64,000 nucleotides of DNA from Rubrolithibacter danxiaensis (GTDB lineage Bacteria; Bacteroidota; Bacteroidia; Sphingobacteriales; Sphingobacteriaceae), in the NCBI RefSeq assembly GCF_047272945.1, contig NZ_JBKOPS010000013.1:38684-102683 (forward strand). Direction: 5' to 3'. The position numbers and the translations under genes were made by a program. Below the pieces are notes generated by a model. It saw only the letters and a program-made list of their open reading frames with translations, did no database searches and had not been told where the DNA came from. How positions within the stretch are numbered: the first letter of the stretch is position 1; every line of letters starts with the position of its first letter. Shown here one piece after another: positions 9,086-17,077 of this stretch.

Positions 9086-9302
9086 GCAGAACTTATGGAT
9101 ATCGTTTCAAAAGGTATTAGCAATTTTAAAATTTTATGTTTAAACATATAACTGCAATATAAGTTCATCAAAAAAACCTTAATAAAAACCAAGTATTAAT
9201 ATTTTAACAATTTTTAACCTTTATATTTAATTAATGATTAATTAAAATGAGTGATTAATGTCCTATATTCGTGCCCGAAATTATTCTAATTGAATTTCCT
9301 TC

Positions 9303-9992
9303 ATGGAAAAAAGAAACTTTGATGAGAATAAGCTGAATATCAGCTTAGTTAACAGGTGGGAAAATGCCTGGCAGGAGCCTCTGTTCAAGCAAAAATTAAT
9401 AGTGGGAATGAGCATTTTTGTTTCTTTAATGCCTATATTCCCTTTCTTTTTCCAGTACATCCAAAAGAGAAATGGTTTCCACCAGAACGATGTGATACTG
9501 CAACATCTTCCTGCACATGATGTTTCCATTCCTATTTTTATCATAACCTGGTTTATGGCTGTTTTAGCAATAATCAGGGCAGTACAGGATCCAACTATTT
9601 TTATCACGTTTCTTTACGGATTTATAATATTGAATATATCGCGTTTTATTTCCATTCTTCTCATTCCCTGTAATCCTCCTGCAGACCTGATCGCGATAAC
9701 GGATCCAATCAGTAACTTTTTTTACGGAAAAAGCTATGTCACCAAAGATCTTTTCTACTCGGGGCATACGGCCACCCAGTTTCTTATTTTTTTATGCCTC
9801 AGAAACAGAAATGAGAAAATTTTAGGAATTATAGCAACTGTTTTAATGGGAATACTGGTTTTGGTGCAGCATGTACATTTTACAATTGATGTGATTTTTG
9901 CCCCTTTGTTCACTTATATCAGTTACTATATCTCCGTACAGATATTATATTCTAAAAGAATTGTTTTAATACCGATGAAGCGGAACCTATAA
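9303..9992 (+). CDS. PAP2_C / sphingomyelin-synthase-like membrane phosphotransferase
   Basis: A 229-residue protein with about six membrane helices. The active-site pattern of the PAP2_C (sphingomyelin synthase) branch is visible: SGHTA with His155, and HFTID with His192 and Asp196, the His-His-Asp triad of that family. Such enzymes move phospho-head groups between lipids or cleave lipid phosphates. Many Bacteroidota make sphingolipids, so a head-group transferase or lipid phosphatase is plausible, but the substrate is inferred. ATG start at 9303; TATATTCG about 35 bp upstream is a near match to the Bacteroidota -7 element. Confidence 0.8.
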   Translation: MEKRNFDENKLNISLVNRWENAWQEPLFKQKLIVGMSIFVSLMPIFPFFFQYIQKRNGFHQNDVILQHLPAHDVSIPIFIITWFMAVLAIIRAVQDPTIFITFLYGFIILNISRFISILLIPCNPPADLIAITDPISNFFYGKSYVTKDLFYSGHTATQFLIFLCLRNRNEKILGIIATVLMGILVLVQHVHFTIDVIFAPLFTYISYYISVQILYSKRIVLIPMKRNL

Positions 9993-10010
9993 GTTCAAAT
10001 TAAATTGCCG

Positions 10011-10448
10011 CTATAACAGATACGTTTGTGGAATTTGTACGGTCTCTTTCTCATCCCCCCAAATCATAGAAGTTATAAGCCATTTTCCATTGGTAAAAAT
10101 ATACTGGATATAGTTTACCCCCCTTTTCCACGGAAGCGGTGCATCAACTATGGAAGAATACTCATAAACACTTATACGCTGAGCCATTTTTCCAAAAATC
10201 TCTGTTATATCGGCTAATTCCTGCTGAGAGTAAAAAATTGCATTCCCCTCTTCTATCTGGTGCATCATGGCCTGTATATAACTCTGAACAGTAAAATCTA
10301 TGGGCTTATCGAAATTCGTATTAATTAATTTTCCTGCGCCGTAAAACAGCTCCTGCAACTGATCAAATTTGGGGTAATGCTCCGGATTAAAGCAAATACA
10401 TTCATAAAACTTTTCCGTTAAATGATCAATTTCCTGGATGTTAATCAT
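10011..10448 (-). CDS. NTF2/SnoaL-like protein
   Basis: A 145-residue soluble protein resembling the NTF2-like (SnoaL/DUF4440) fold: an N-terminal helical part (ITDxxxKFYEC style), then a curved sheet ending in GVNYIQYIFTNGKWLITSMIWGDE. No catalytic residues can be assigned. Its ATG at 10448 overlaps the Rieske gene stop by 8 bp, so the two are translated together. NTF2-like folds also form the beta subunits of ring-hydroxylating dioxygenases, which makes the pairing suggestive, though no oxygenase alpha subunit is nearby. Confidence 0.6.
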   Translation of the reverse strand: MINIQEIDHLTEKFYECICFNPEHYPKFDQLQELFYGAGKLINTNFDKPIDFTVQSYIQAMMHQIEEGNAIFYSQQELADITEIFGKMAQRISVYEYSSIVDAPLPWKRGVNYIQYIFTNGKWLITSMIWGDEKETVQIPQTYLL

Positions 10449-10797
10449 AAAATAACCTTTTAAAAAAGTTTCTACTTTCTGGCAAACCTATGTATATCCC
10501 ATCTTCCCTTACCTCAACAGGAAAAGTATCGATGTAATCGCCCTGCCCTTCGCTTCCCTTACCAGTTTCTAAATTGTAAGAATAACGATGATATGGACAA
10601 ATAAGTTTTCCTTCTTTACACCATCCTCCACTTAAATCGGCGCCAGCATGCGGACACGATCTCTGTACAGCATAATATTTATCCATGTCTTTGATAAGGC
10701 ATAATTTCTTCCTTCCCGCAAGAACAGAAGTAATAAAAAATGGCATTGAAAGAAGGTCAGCGCCAAGCAATATCCTGTACCATTGCATCTCTTTCAT
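10441..10797 (-). CDS. Rieske [2Fe-2S] ferredoxin-like protein
   Basis: A small soluble Rieske protein (118 residues from the ATG at 10797; an ATG at 10788 is also possible). The cluster ligands are in the pattern SCPHAG ... CPYHRY, that is Cys-x-His and Cys-x-x-His. The C-terminus follows the usual ferredoxin-component ending (VEVREDGIYIGLP). It is likely an electron carrier for an oxygenase or related enzyme. Longer reading frames upstream use TTG at 10836 and would overlap the divergent queE start, so they were not chosen. Directly coupled to the NTF2-like gene. Confidence 0.85.
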   Translation of the reverse strand: MKEMQWYRILLGADLLSMPFFITSVLAGRKKLCLIKDMDKYYAVQRSCPHAGADLSGGWCKEGKLICPYHRYSYNLETGKGSEGQGDYIDTFPVEVREDGIYIGLPESRNFFKRLFYD

Positions 10798-10809
10798 TCT
10801 TGTTTGATG

Positions 10810-10817
10810 TATATTTG
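10810..10817 (+). promoter_or_regulatory. Bacteroidota -7 promoter element for queE
   Basis: TATATTTG matches the TAnnTTTG consensus, 18 bp before the ATG at 10836. No clear -33 TTTG is visible. It lies in the 38-bp gap between the divergent Rieske and queE genes. Confidence 0.55.
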
Positions 10818-10835
10818 CAACCCGAAAATAGAACA

Positions 10836-11459
10836 ATGGCCCATCAAATACCAGCAGACGGAACTCTTTTACCTTTAATGGAAGAATTTTATACCATTCA
10901 GGGCGAAGGATATCATTCGGGGAAAGCTGCTTATTTTATTCGCCTGGGTGGCTGCGATGTAGGATGCCACTGGTGCGATGTAAAGGAAAGCTGGGACGCA
11001 GAACTTCATCCGCTTACTTCTGCAGATCAGATCGTTGAAAATGCGGCGAAATACCCCGGAAAGGCGGTAGTTGTTACCGGAGGCGAACCTTTAATTTATA
11101 ACCTGGATTATTTAACCGGACAATTACAAAAAAGAGGAATTAAAACCTTTATTGAAACATCCGGCGCTTACCCATTATCGGGTTCATGGGACTGGATCTG
11201 TTTATCTCCTAAAAAATTCAAATCGCCACGGCCCGAAATTGCACCTTTAGCCGGAGAATTAAAAGTAATTGTATTTAACAAAAGTGATTTTGCCTGGGCT
11301 GAAGAACATGCCCAGATGGTTTCTCCGAGTTGTAAACTTTACCTGCAACCAGAATGGTCAAAAGCTTCGGTTATTACTCCTTTGATAATTGAATACGTAA
11401 TGCAAAACCCCAAGTGGGAAATCTCACTACAAACCCATAAGTATCTGAACATTCCCTGA
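10836..11459 (+). CDS. queE: 7-carboxy-7-deazaguanine synthase QueE
   Basis: Radical-SAM enzyme that contracts 6-carboxytetrahydropterin to 7-carboxy-7-deazaguanine in queuosine synthesis. Of 207 residues; the cluster motif is Cys40-x3-Cys44-x2-Cys47 (GGCDVGCHWCD), preceded by EEFYTIQGEGYHSGK, which is typical of QueE. VVTGGEPL is the SAM-binding GGE motif. The start at 10836 is preferred to the upstream TTG/ATG extension because it matches the usual N-terminus and follows a promoter element. queA, the later tRNA-level step of the same pathway, lies at 46877. Confidence 0.92.
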   Translation: MAHQIPADGTLLPLMEEFYTIQGEGYHSGKAAYFIRLGGCDVGCHWCDVKESWDAELHPLTSADQIVENAAKYPGKAVVVTGGEPLIYNLDYLTGQLQKRGIKTFIETSGAYPLSGSWDWICLSPKKFKSPRPEIAPLAGELKVIVFNKSDFAWAEEHAQMVSPSCKLYLQPEWSKASVITPLIIEYVMQNPKWEISLQTHKYLNIP

Positions 11460-11513
11460 TTTCCAGGAATTAAAATATAACCTAAATTCTTATAATTGCG
11501 TAATAGGCAGGTG

Positions 11514-13415
11514 ATGAAATATACGCTCCTTTTAGTTTTGCTTTTTTCTGGCGGGTTGTTATTTGGACAAAACACACAATCGGCAAACAAGCAGGCCCAG
11601 AAAATTTACGAACAGGCCAATCAGGCTATTTCCTATAAATTATATGAGCAGGCTATAGAACATTTAAAAAAGGCCGTAAGTATTGATCCGAACTTTTCCG
11701 CCGCCTGGCAGCAGTTAGGGGATATTTACAGAAAGCTTCAAAACTACGGGGAGGCGAAAAAAAATTATTTGCAAATTTTACAGATTAACCCTGAATTTCA
11801 TCCGCTTACTTATTTCGGATTGGCAGAAAGCGAACTGAATACAGGTGATTATGAAAACAGTTTAAAGCATTTCACTAAATACTTATCCTATTCATCCATT
11901 TCAGAAAGCAGCCGTAAAAATGCCACTAAGTACATTGAAGACTGCAAATTTTCCTTAAACGCACTAAAAAATCCGGTTAATTTCAATCCAGTTAACCTGG
12001 GCCAGCAAATTAATTCTAAAGAACAGGAATATCTGCCTGTTGTTACAGCCGATGAAGAGACCATCATTTTTACCCGGCAGGCTAACCGAAATGAAGATTT
12101 TTATAAAAGCACCCGAAGTAACAACAACTGGACGAATGTGAGATACTTAAGCAGGAACATCAATACAGATACATATAACGAAGGCGCACAGTGCATTTCC
12201 CCGGATGGCATGTATTTGTTTTTTACGGGATGTAATCGCCCCGATGGAATGGGAAGATGTGATATTTACGTCTGCAGGCGGGAAGGGAAAGACTGGAGCA
12301 AACCTTTTAACATAGGCGCACCTGTTAATACTCCCGGCTGGGAATCACAACCCTCGTTAAGTGCGGACGGACGTACCTTGTATTTTGTAAGTACGCGTCC
12401 CGGCGGAATAGGCGGATATGACCTCTGGAAAACAGAATTACAAACGGACGGAGGCTGGCAAATTCCTCAAAATTTAGGCCCTGAGATAAATACACCTTAC
12501 GATGAGCAGTCTCCGTTTATACATCCCGATGATCAAACTTTATACTTTTCATCAAACGGCTGGCCGGGTATGGGAAACAAGGATTTGTTTTTAAGCAGAA
12601 AAGATGCTAATGGAAAATTTCAGAAGCCCAAAAATCTTGGTTACCCTATAAATACGTTTAAAGAAGAGAGCAGTCTAATTATCAGCAGTAACGGGAGCAC
12701 CGCTTTTTTTGCTTCTGATAAAGAAGGCGGTTTCGGCGGACTTGATATTTATTCCTTTCCACTCCCGGAAAAGCTACGTCCTAAGCCTGTTACCTATGTT
12801 AAAGGAATTGTTTTTGACAAATCTACCCAGGAAGTACTTGATGCTAAAATTCAGATAATAAGTCTGGCTAACAACAAGGTAATCTTTGACGATTCAAGCG
12901 ATTTTGAAACAGGAGAATTTTTAGCAACAATGCCGTTGGGAAAAACATTCGCGTTAAATGTAGCCAAAGAAGGATATCTGTTTTATTCTGAAAATTTCTC
13001 TTTAACTAATTCCACTACTAGTACAAAACCATTTCATATTAAAGTTCCTCTTGATAAAATTGAAGTAGGCGGGAAAGTAGTACTGAGAAATATTTTTTTT
13101 GACACTAATAAATTTTCTTTATTACCTGAATCAAAAACAGAACTTCAACAATTACTGGGCTTTTTAAACGCGAACCCTCGGATAACGATAGAAATCGGCG
13201 GACATACAGACAATGTCGGAGATGATAAATCGAACCAGTTGCTTTCGGAAAACAGGGCTAAGACAGTTTATAATTTCCTCGTGAACAATAAAATAAATCC
13301 TTCGAGACTAACTTATAAAGGATATGGAGAAGCTGCTCCCATCGCAGATAATTCTTCGGAAGAAGGAAGGCAAAATAACCGGCGGACAGAATTCAGGATT
13401 ATCAAATCTCAGTAA
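11514..13415 (+). CDS. PorE-like OmpA-family protein (TPR, beta-propeller, OmpA)
   Basis: A 633-residue exported protein. In order: signal peptide (ends LLFGQ); TPR-type helices about 20-130; five WD40-like/PD40 repeats about 165-410, each ending in a TLYFxS...GGxDL(W/Y) pattern; a carboxypeptidase-regulatory-like beta domain about 420-500; and a C-terminal OmpA peptidoglycan-binding domain about 520-633 (GGHTDNVG ... NNRRTEF). This order is that of PorE, a T9SS-associated protein that ties the machine to peptidoglycan. Unlike PorE, no lipobox Cys is visible. The ATG at 11514 is preferred over a TTG at 11496. TATAATTG at 11491-11498 is a near-match promoter element. Confidence 0.8.
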   Translation: MKYTLLLVLLFSGGLLFGQNTQSANKQAQKIYEQANQAISYKLYEQAIEHLKKAVSIDPNFSAAWQQLGDIYRKLQNYGEAKKNYLQILQINPEFHPLTYFGLAESELNTGDYENSLKHFTKYLSYSSISESSRKNATKYIEDCKFSLNALKNPVNFNPVNLGQQINSKEQEYLPVVTADEETIIFTRQANRNEDFYKSTRSNNNWTNVRYLSRNINTDTYNEGAQCISPDGMYLFFTGCNRPDGMGRCDIYVCRREGKDWSKPFNIGAPVNTPGWESQPSLSADGRTLYFVSTRPGGIGGYDLWKTELQTDGGWQIPQNLGPEINTPYDEQSPFIHPDDQTLYFSSNGWPGMGNKDLFLSRKDANGKFQKPKNLGYPINTFKEESSLIISSNGSTAFFASDKEGGFGGLDIYSFPLPEKLRPKPVTYVKGIVFDKSTQEVLDAKIQIISLANNKVIFDDSSDFETGEFLATMPLGKTFALNVAKEGYLFYSENFSLTNSTTSTKPFHIKVPLDKIEVGGKVVLRNIFFDTNKFSLLPESKTELQQLLGFLNANPRITIEIGGHTDNVGDDKSNQLLSENRAKTVYNFLVNNKINPSRLTYKGYGEAAPIADNSSEEGRQNNRRTEFRIIKSQ

Positions 13416-13448
13416 CAGGAAAAGACAGGGCACGTTTGAAACTGCCAG

Positions 13449-13471
13449 GCCGTTGATTTGAAATCAAAGGC
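13449..13471. terminator. Palindrome after the PorE-like gene, possible terminator
   Basis: The arms GCC-TTGATTT and AAATCAA-GGC surround a single central base, with one G/A mismatch. It lies 34 bp beyond the stop at 13415 and is followed by a T-rich stretch (TTTGCTTTG). It could end the upstream transcript or be a protein-binding site. Confidence 0.35.
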
Positions 13472-13502
13472 TTTGCTTTGTGCTCACTACATGCTTCTTT
13501 TT

Positions 13503-13904
13503 TTAACTGATATACTTTTTAGCACTTGCGAGCACTTTTTCTACCTTAGGCATACCTTTTTCTATGCCTGATGTACCTTTTTCTACTTCCGGTATACCTT
13601 TTTGTACCTGTGATGTACCTTTTTCTGCTTTCGAAGTACCTTTTTCTACTTTCGATATACCTTTTAGTACCCCTGAGGTACCTTTTTCTACTTCCGATAT
13701 ACCTTTTTGTACCAGCGAGGTACCTTTTTCTACTTCCGATATACCTTTTTGTACCAGCGAGGTACCTTTTTCTACTTCCGATATACCTTTTTGTACCAGC
13801 GAGGTATCTTTTTCTATATCTAAAGTACCTTTTTCTACTTCCGATATACCTTTTTCTATGTCTAAAGTACCTTTTAGTACATCACGAGTACCTTTCCCAA
13901 GCAA
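13503..13904 (-). CDS. Possible heptad-repeat protein encoded by the 21-bp array
   Basis: The minus-strand frame gives 133 residues, almost all in 17 heptads of the form (T/I)-S-x-V-E-K-G. T or I alternates at the first position, with V/I three residues later: the 3-4 spacing of a coiled coil. It has no signal peptide. The only usable start is a TTG with no visible ribosome site, 47 bp after the alaS stop, so coding status is doubtful. The consistent heptad pattern and the stop just after the last repeat (KKYIS) favour a real product; the equally open frames on the other strand argue for caution. Confidence 0.3.
   Translation of the reverse strand: MLGKGTRDVLKGTLDIEKGISEVEKGTLDIEKDTSLVQKGISEVEKGTSLVQKGISEVEKGTSLVQKGISEVEKGTSGVLKGISKVEKGTSKAEKGTSQVQKGIPEVEKGTSGIEKGMPKVEKVLASAKKYIS
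13515..13900. repeat. 21-bp tandem repeat array (about 17 units)
   Basis: On the plus strand a TACCTTTTT core recurs every 21 bp, followed by about 12 variable bases (CTACTTCCGATA, GTACCAGCGAGG, CTATGTCTAAAG). In the middle the two commonest variants alternate, giving a 42-bp higher-order unit repeated almost exactly from about 13680 to 13800. Because 21 is divisible by three and the unit contains no stops, several frames stay open on both strands. The array sits between the convergent 3' ends of the PorE-like gene and alaS. Confidence 0.9.
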
Positions 13905-13951
13905 GCGATAGGTGAGGCGATATAATTACACCAGCTGGATATGCAAATACC

Positions 13952-16561
13952 TTATTTTAAATATTCCTTTGCCTTTTCAAGTGCCCGTGTTAATCCGGCA
14001 GCATCTTTTCCGCCTGCTGTGGCGTAAAAAGGCTGACCTCCTCCCCCGCCCTGAATCTCCTTAGCGAGTTCCCTGATTATGGAACCTGCATTAAGCCCTT
14101 TGGCTTTTACCAGGTTATCCGATATCATTACGGTGAGGCTTGGTTTCCCCTCCGTTTCGGCCGCCAGGACTAAAAATAAATCAGGCACAATATCTTTTAA
14201 AGAATAAGCTAAGGTTTTAACCGCTTCAATGCTTGGTAGTTGAACTTTTTCTGCTATAAAATTGATCCCGTTTATCTGTTCTGATTTTTTAGCGAGCTCC
14301 TGCTTTAAATTAGCAGCCTTCTCTACAATCACCTGATCAAGCTCCTTTTTTAGACGGGCATTCTCTTCCAGAAGACTTTCAACTGACTTTGCGAGATCTT
14401 TTGGATTTTTTAACAGCTGCTTTAACTCAGTAACCAACTTATCCTGCGTGTTAAAATATGCTTCAGCTTTTTCACCTGTTATTGCTTCTATACGACGCAC
14501 CCCTGCTGCTACCGCACTTTCTGAAATGATTTTAAAATATCCTATTTGTCCGGTAGCTTTTACATGAGTTCCCCCGCAAAGCTCTTTAGAGAAATTATCG
14601 TCAAAGGTTATAATACGTACAAAATCACCATATTTCTCGCCAAAAAGTGCTGTCACTCCCCTGTTTATTGCTTCCTGATAAGGCACAAAACGTTCCTCTT
14701 TTAAAGAAATATTTTCCCGTATTTTACGGTTTACAATTGCTTCTACCTGTGCAAGTTCCTCATTCGTTACCTTAGCAAAATGTGAAAAGTCAAAACGAAG
14801 ATAATCCGCATTAACCAGAGAGCCTTTTTGCTGAACATGATTTCCTAAAACCTCTCTTAATGCAGCATGCATTAAATGTGTAGCAGAGTGATGATTCTCG
14901 GTGCTTAAGCGTTTTGACCGATCCACTTCTGCAATAAAATCAGCACCGGGTTCGTTCGGTAACATATCAGTAAAATGCACAATAAGCGCATTTTCTTTTT
15001 TTGTATCCGTAATAACAATCTCCTGCGAAGCACTCTTCAGTACGCCCGAATCTCCAACTTGTCCGCCACTTTCTGCATAAAAAGGAGTCCGGTCTAAAAC
15101 AAGCTGGTATTGTTCTTTGCCCTTAGCACTTACTTTCCGGTATTTCAGAATATGGGCCTCAGAAACCAACTCATCGTAACCGATGAATTCCGTCTCGTCA
15201 GAATTTTTAAGAATTACCCAGTCGCCGGTATCAACCGCTGTTGCCGCCCGGGAGCGGTTCTTTTGTTCTTCCAACGCTTTGCGAAAGCCTTCCATATCTA
15301 CACTTAAGCCTTTTTCACGAGCCATAAGTTCCGTCAGATCGATTGGAAAACCAAACGTATCGTATAGCTCAAATGCAAAATCACCTGCCACCTGGAACTT
15401 ATCGGAAGCGTATTTTTCAAATCGTTGAATACCGGTTGCAAGAGTTCTCAGAAAAGAAACCTCTTCCTCTAAAATCACCTTTTGAACAAAGTCCTGCTGT
15501 GATTTCAATTCATCAAAGACTCCCTCAAACTGCTCGGCTAAAACAGGAACCAGCTGATTTAAAAAAGGCTCTTTGAAATTTAAGAAAGTGTAGGCATAGC
15601 GTACGGCACGCCGTAAAATGCGCCGAATGACATATCCCGCTTTATTATTTGACGGTAACTGTCCGTCCGCAATTGCAAACGCAATAGCCCGTATGTGATC
15701 CGCCATCACACGCATGGCGATATCTGTTTTCTCTTCCGCGCCATACGTGATCCCACAGGCTTTAGAAATAAGCTGAATTAAGGGCTGGAAAACATCGGTA
15801 TCGTAATTGGAAGATTTACCCTGTAACACCCGCACCAATCGCTCCAATCCCATACCGGTATCGACATGTTTTGCCGGAAGTTGCTGCAAAGAGCCGTCTT
15901 TCAGACGGTTAAATTGCATGAATACATTGTTCCAGATTTCAATTACCTGAGGATGATCGGCATTAACCAGCGTTTTACCATCCACCAGTCTGCGCTCATC
16001 ATCGGCACGGCAATCTACATGAATTTCAGAGCAAGGGCCGCAGGGACCTGTATCGCCCATTTCCCAGAAATTATCTTTTTTATTCCCAAGGATAATTCTT
16101 TCTTCGGGAACATACTGTTTCCAGAAATCATACGCTTCCTGGTCTTTTGGAAGGTTTTCTTTACTATCTCCTTCAAAAACGGTAACGTATAACCTGTCTT
16201 TGGGAATTTTATAAACCTCGGCAAGTAATTCCCAACTCCATTCTATTGCTTCTTTTTTAAAATAATCACCAAAGCTCCAGTTACCCAGCATTTCAAACAT
16301 GGTATGGTGATAAGTATCAATTCCTACTTCTTCCAGATCGTTGTGTTTGCCGGAAACACGTAAACAGCGTTGGGTATCAGCTACACGTTTAAATTTCACA
16401 GATGCTTCACCCAGAAAAAGTTCCTTAAACTGGTTCATCCCGGCATTGGTAAACATCAGCGTTGGATCATTCTTAACTACAATAGGTGCTGATGGAACAA
16501 TGTGGTGTCCTTTTCCTGCAAAAAAATCTAAAAACGCTTTCCTGATTTCTTTCGTCGTCAT
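13952..16561 (-). CDS. alaS: Alanyl-tRNA synthetase
   Basis: Full-length class II synthetase of 869 residues. The N-terminal catalytic core begins TTKEIRKAFLDFF and has the motif PTLMFTNAGMNQFK and the GDTGPCGPCSEIH segment. The editing domain carries HHSATH and CGGTH, the four zinc ligands that clear mischarged Ser/Gly. The C-terminal C-Ala part ends with a GGGGGQPFYATAGGKD loop. ATG start at 16561. The gene faces the PorE-like gene across the repeat array. Confidence 0.98.
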   Translation of the reverse strand: MTTKEIRKAFLDFFAGKGHHIVPSAPIVVKNDPTLMFTNAGMNQFKELFLGEASVKFKRVADTQRCLRVSGKHNDLEEVGIDTYHHTMFEMLGNWSFGDYFKKEAIEWSWELLAEVYKIPKDRLYVTVFEGDSKENLPKDQEAYDFWKQYVPEERIILGNKKDNFWEMGDTGPCGPCSEIHVDCRADDERRLVDGKTLVNADHPQVIEIWNNVFMQFNRLKDGSLQQLPAKHVDTGMGLERLVRVLQGKSSNYDTDVFQPLIQLISKACGITYGAEEKTDIAMRVMADHIRAIAFAIADGQLPSNNKAGYVIRRILRRAVRYAYTFLNFKEPFLNQLVPVLAEQFEGVFDELKSQQDFVQKVILEEEVSFLRTLATGIQRFEKYASDKFQVAGDFAFELYDTFGFPIDLTELMAREKGLSVDMEGFRKALEEQKNRSRAATAVDTGDWVILKNSDETEFIGYDELVSEAHILKYRKVSAKGKEQYQLVLDRTPFYAESGGQVGDSGVLKSASQEIVITDTKKENALIVHFTDMLPNEPGADFIAEVDRSKRLSTENHHSATHLMHAALREVLGNHVQQKGSLVNADYLRFDFSHFAKVTNEELAQVEAIVNRKIRENISLKEERFVPYQEAINRGVTALFGEKYGDFVRIITFDDNFSKELCGGTHVKATGQIGYFKIISESAVAAGVRRIEAITGEKAEAYFNTQDKLVTELKQLLKNPKDLAKSVESLLEENARLKKELDQVIVEKAANLKQELAKKSEQINGINFIAEKVQLPSIEAVKTLAYSLKDIVPDLFLVLAAETEGKPSLTVMISDNLVKAKGLNAGSIIRELAKEIQGGGGGQPFYATAGGKDAAGLTRALEKAKEYLK

Positions 16562-16670
16562 CTGTATAAAATTTGTGCAAAGTTAAATTTTTGAATGAAA
16601 GTTATAAGGAGAATAAGTGATTTACGAATTCATCTTCGCTCTTAATCTTTCCTAAAACAGAAATGTCAAT

Positions 16671-16678
16671 TATATTTG
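16671..16678 (+). promoter_or_regulatory. Bacteroidota -7 promoter element before the MerR-like gene
   Basis: TATATTTG, an exact TAnnTTTG match, lies only 4 bp before the ATG at 16683. If used, transcription would begin at or next to the start codon, giving an almost leaderless mRNA. Confidence 0.45.
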
Positions 16679-16682
16679 CAAT

Positions 16683-17018
16683 ATGCCTTATAAAGAAAGA
16701 GATATCAACAAGCTTTATTATACGATGGGTGAAGTAACTGAACTGTTTAATGTCAATGCTTCGCAAATCCGTTTTTATGAAAAGGAATTTGATATTTTAC
16801 AGCCTAAGAAAAATAAAAAAGGCAACCGGCTTTTCTCGCCGGAGGATGTTGAAAATCTGAAGATTATCTTTCACCTGGTAAAAGACAAAGGCTTTACACT
16901 ACAGGGAGCCAAAGAATACCTGAAATCAAATAAATCAGAGGTTAAAGAAAACCAAAAAGTTATTGATTCGTTAGAGCGGTTAAAACAATTCCTGCTGGAA
17001 GTTAAAGAACAATTATAA
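16683..17018 (+). CDS. MerR-family transcriptional regulator
   Basis: A 111-residue protein with an N-terminal winged-helix of MerR type (YTMGEVTELFNVNASQIRFYEKEFDIL...KNKKGNRLFSPEDVENL) and a C-terminal helix that would dimerise. There is no metal-binding Cys tail or ligand domain, so no effector can be proposed. This short form is common in Bacteroidota. It lies 59 bp before the lipid kinase gene on the same strand and divergent from alaS, with which it shares a 121-bp gap. Confidence 0.85.
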   Translation: MPYKERDINKLYYTMGEVTELFNVNASQIRFYEKEFDILQPKKNKKGNRLFSPEDVENLKIIFHLVKDKGFTLQGAKEYLKSNKSEVKENQKVIDSLERLKQFLLEVKEQL

Positions 17019-17077
17019 ATCTGCTGTGGTAAAGAATTCTTCTTTCTGCACTGGTACCGGATATTAAAAATAAAAAG

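Noticed and set aside
9200..9265. ATTAATGATTAATT repeats before the PAP2_C gene
   Set aside because: AT-rich gap sequence; the repeats are irregular and fit base composition, so not reported as an operator.
10740..10835. N-terminal extension of queE
   Set aside because: It would overlap the Rieske gene and run through the promoter; the family N-terminus starts at 10836.
13564..13915. Two overlapping plus-strand frames through the 21-bp repeats
   Set aside because: They are open only because a 21-bp unit without stops keeps frames open; they are Cys/Phe-rich or Leu/Tyr-rich with no plausible fold, and lack a start region or signal.
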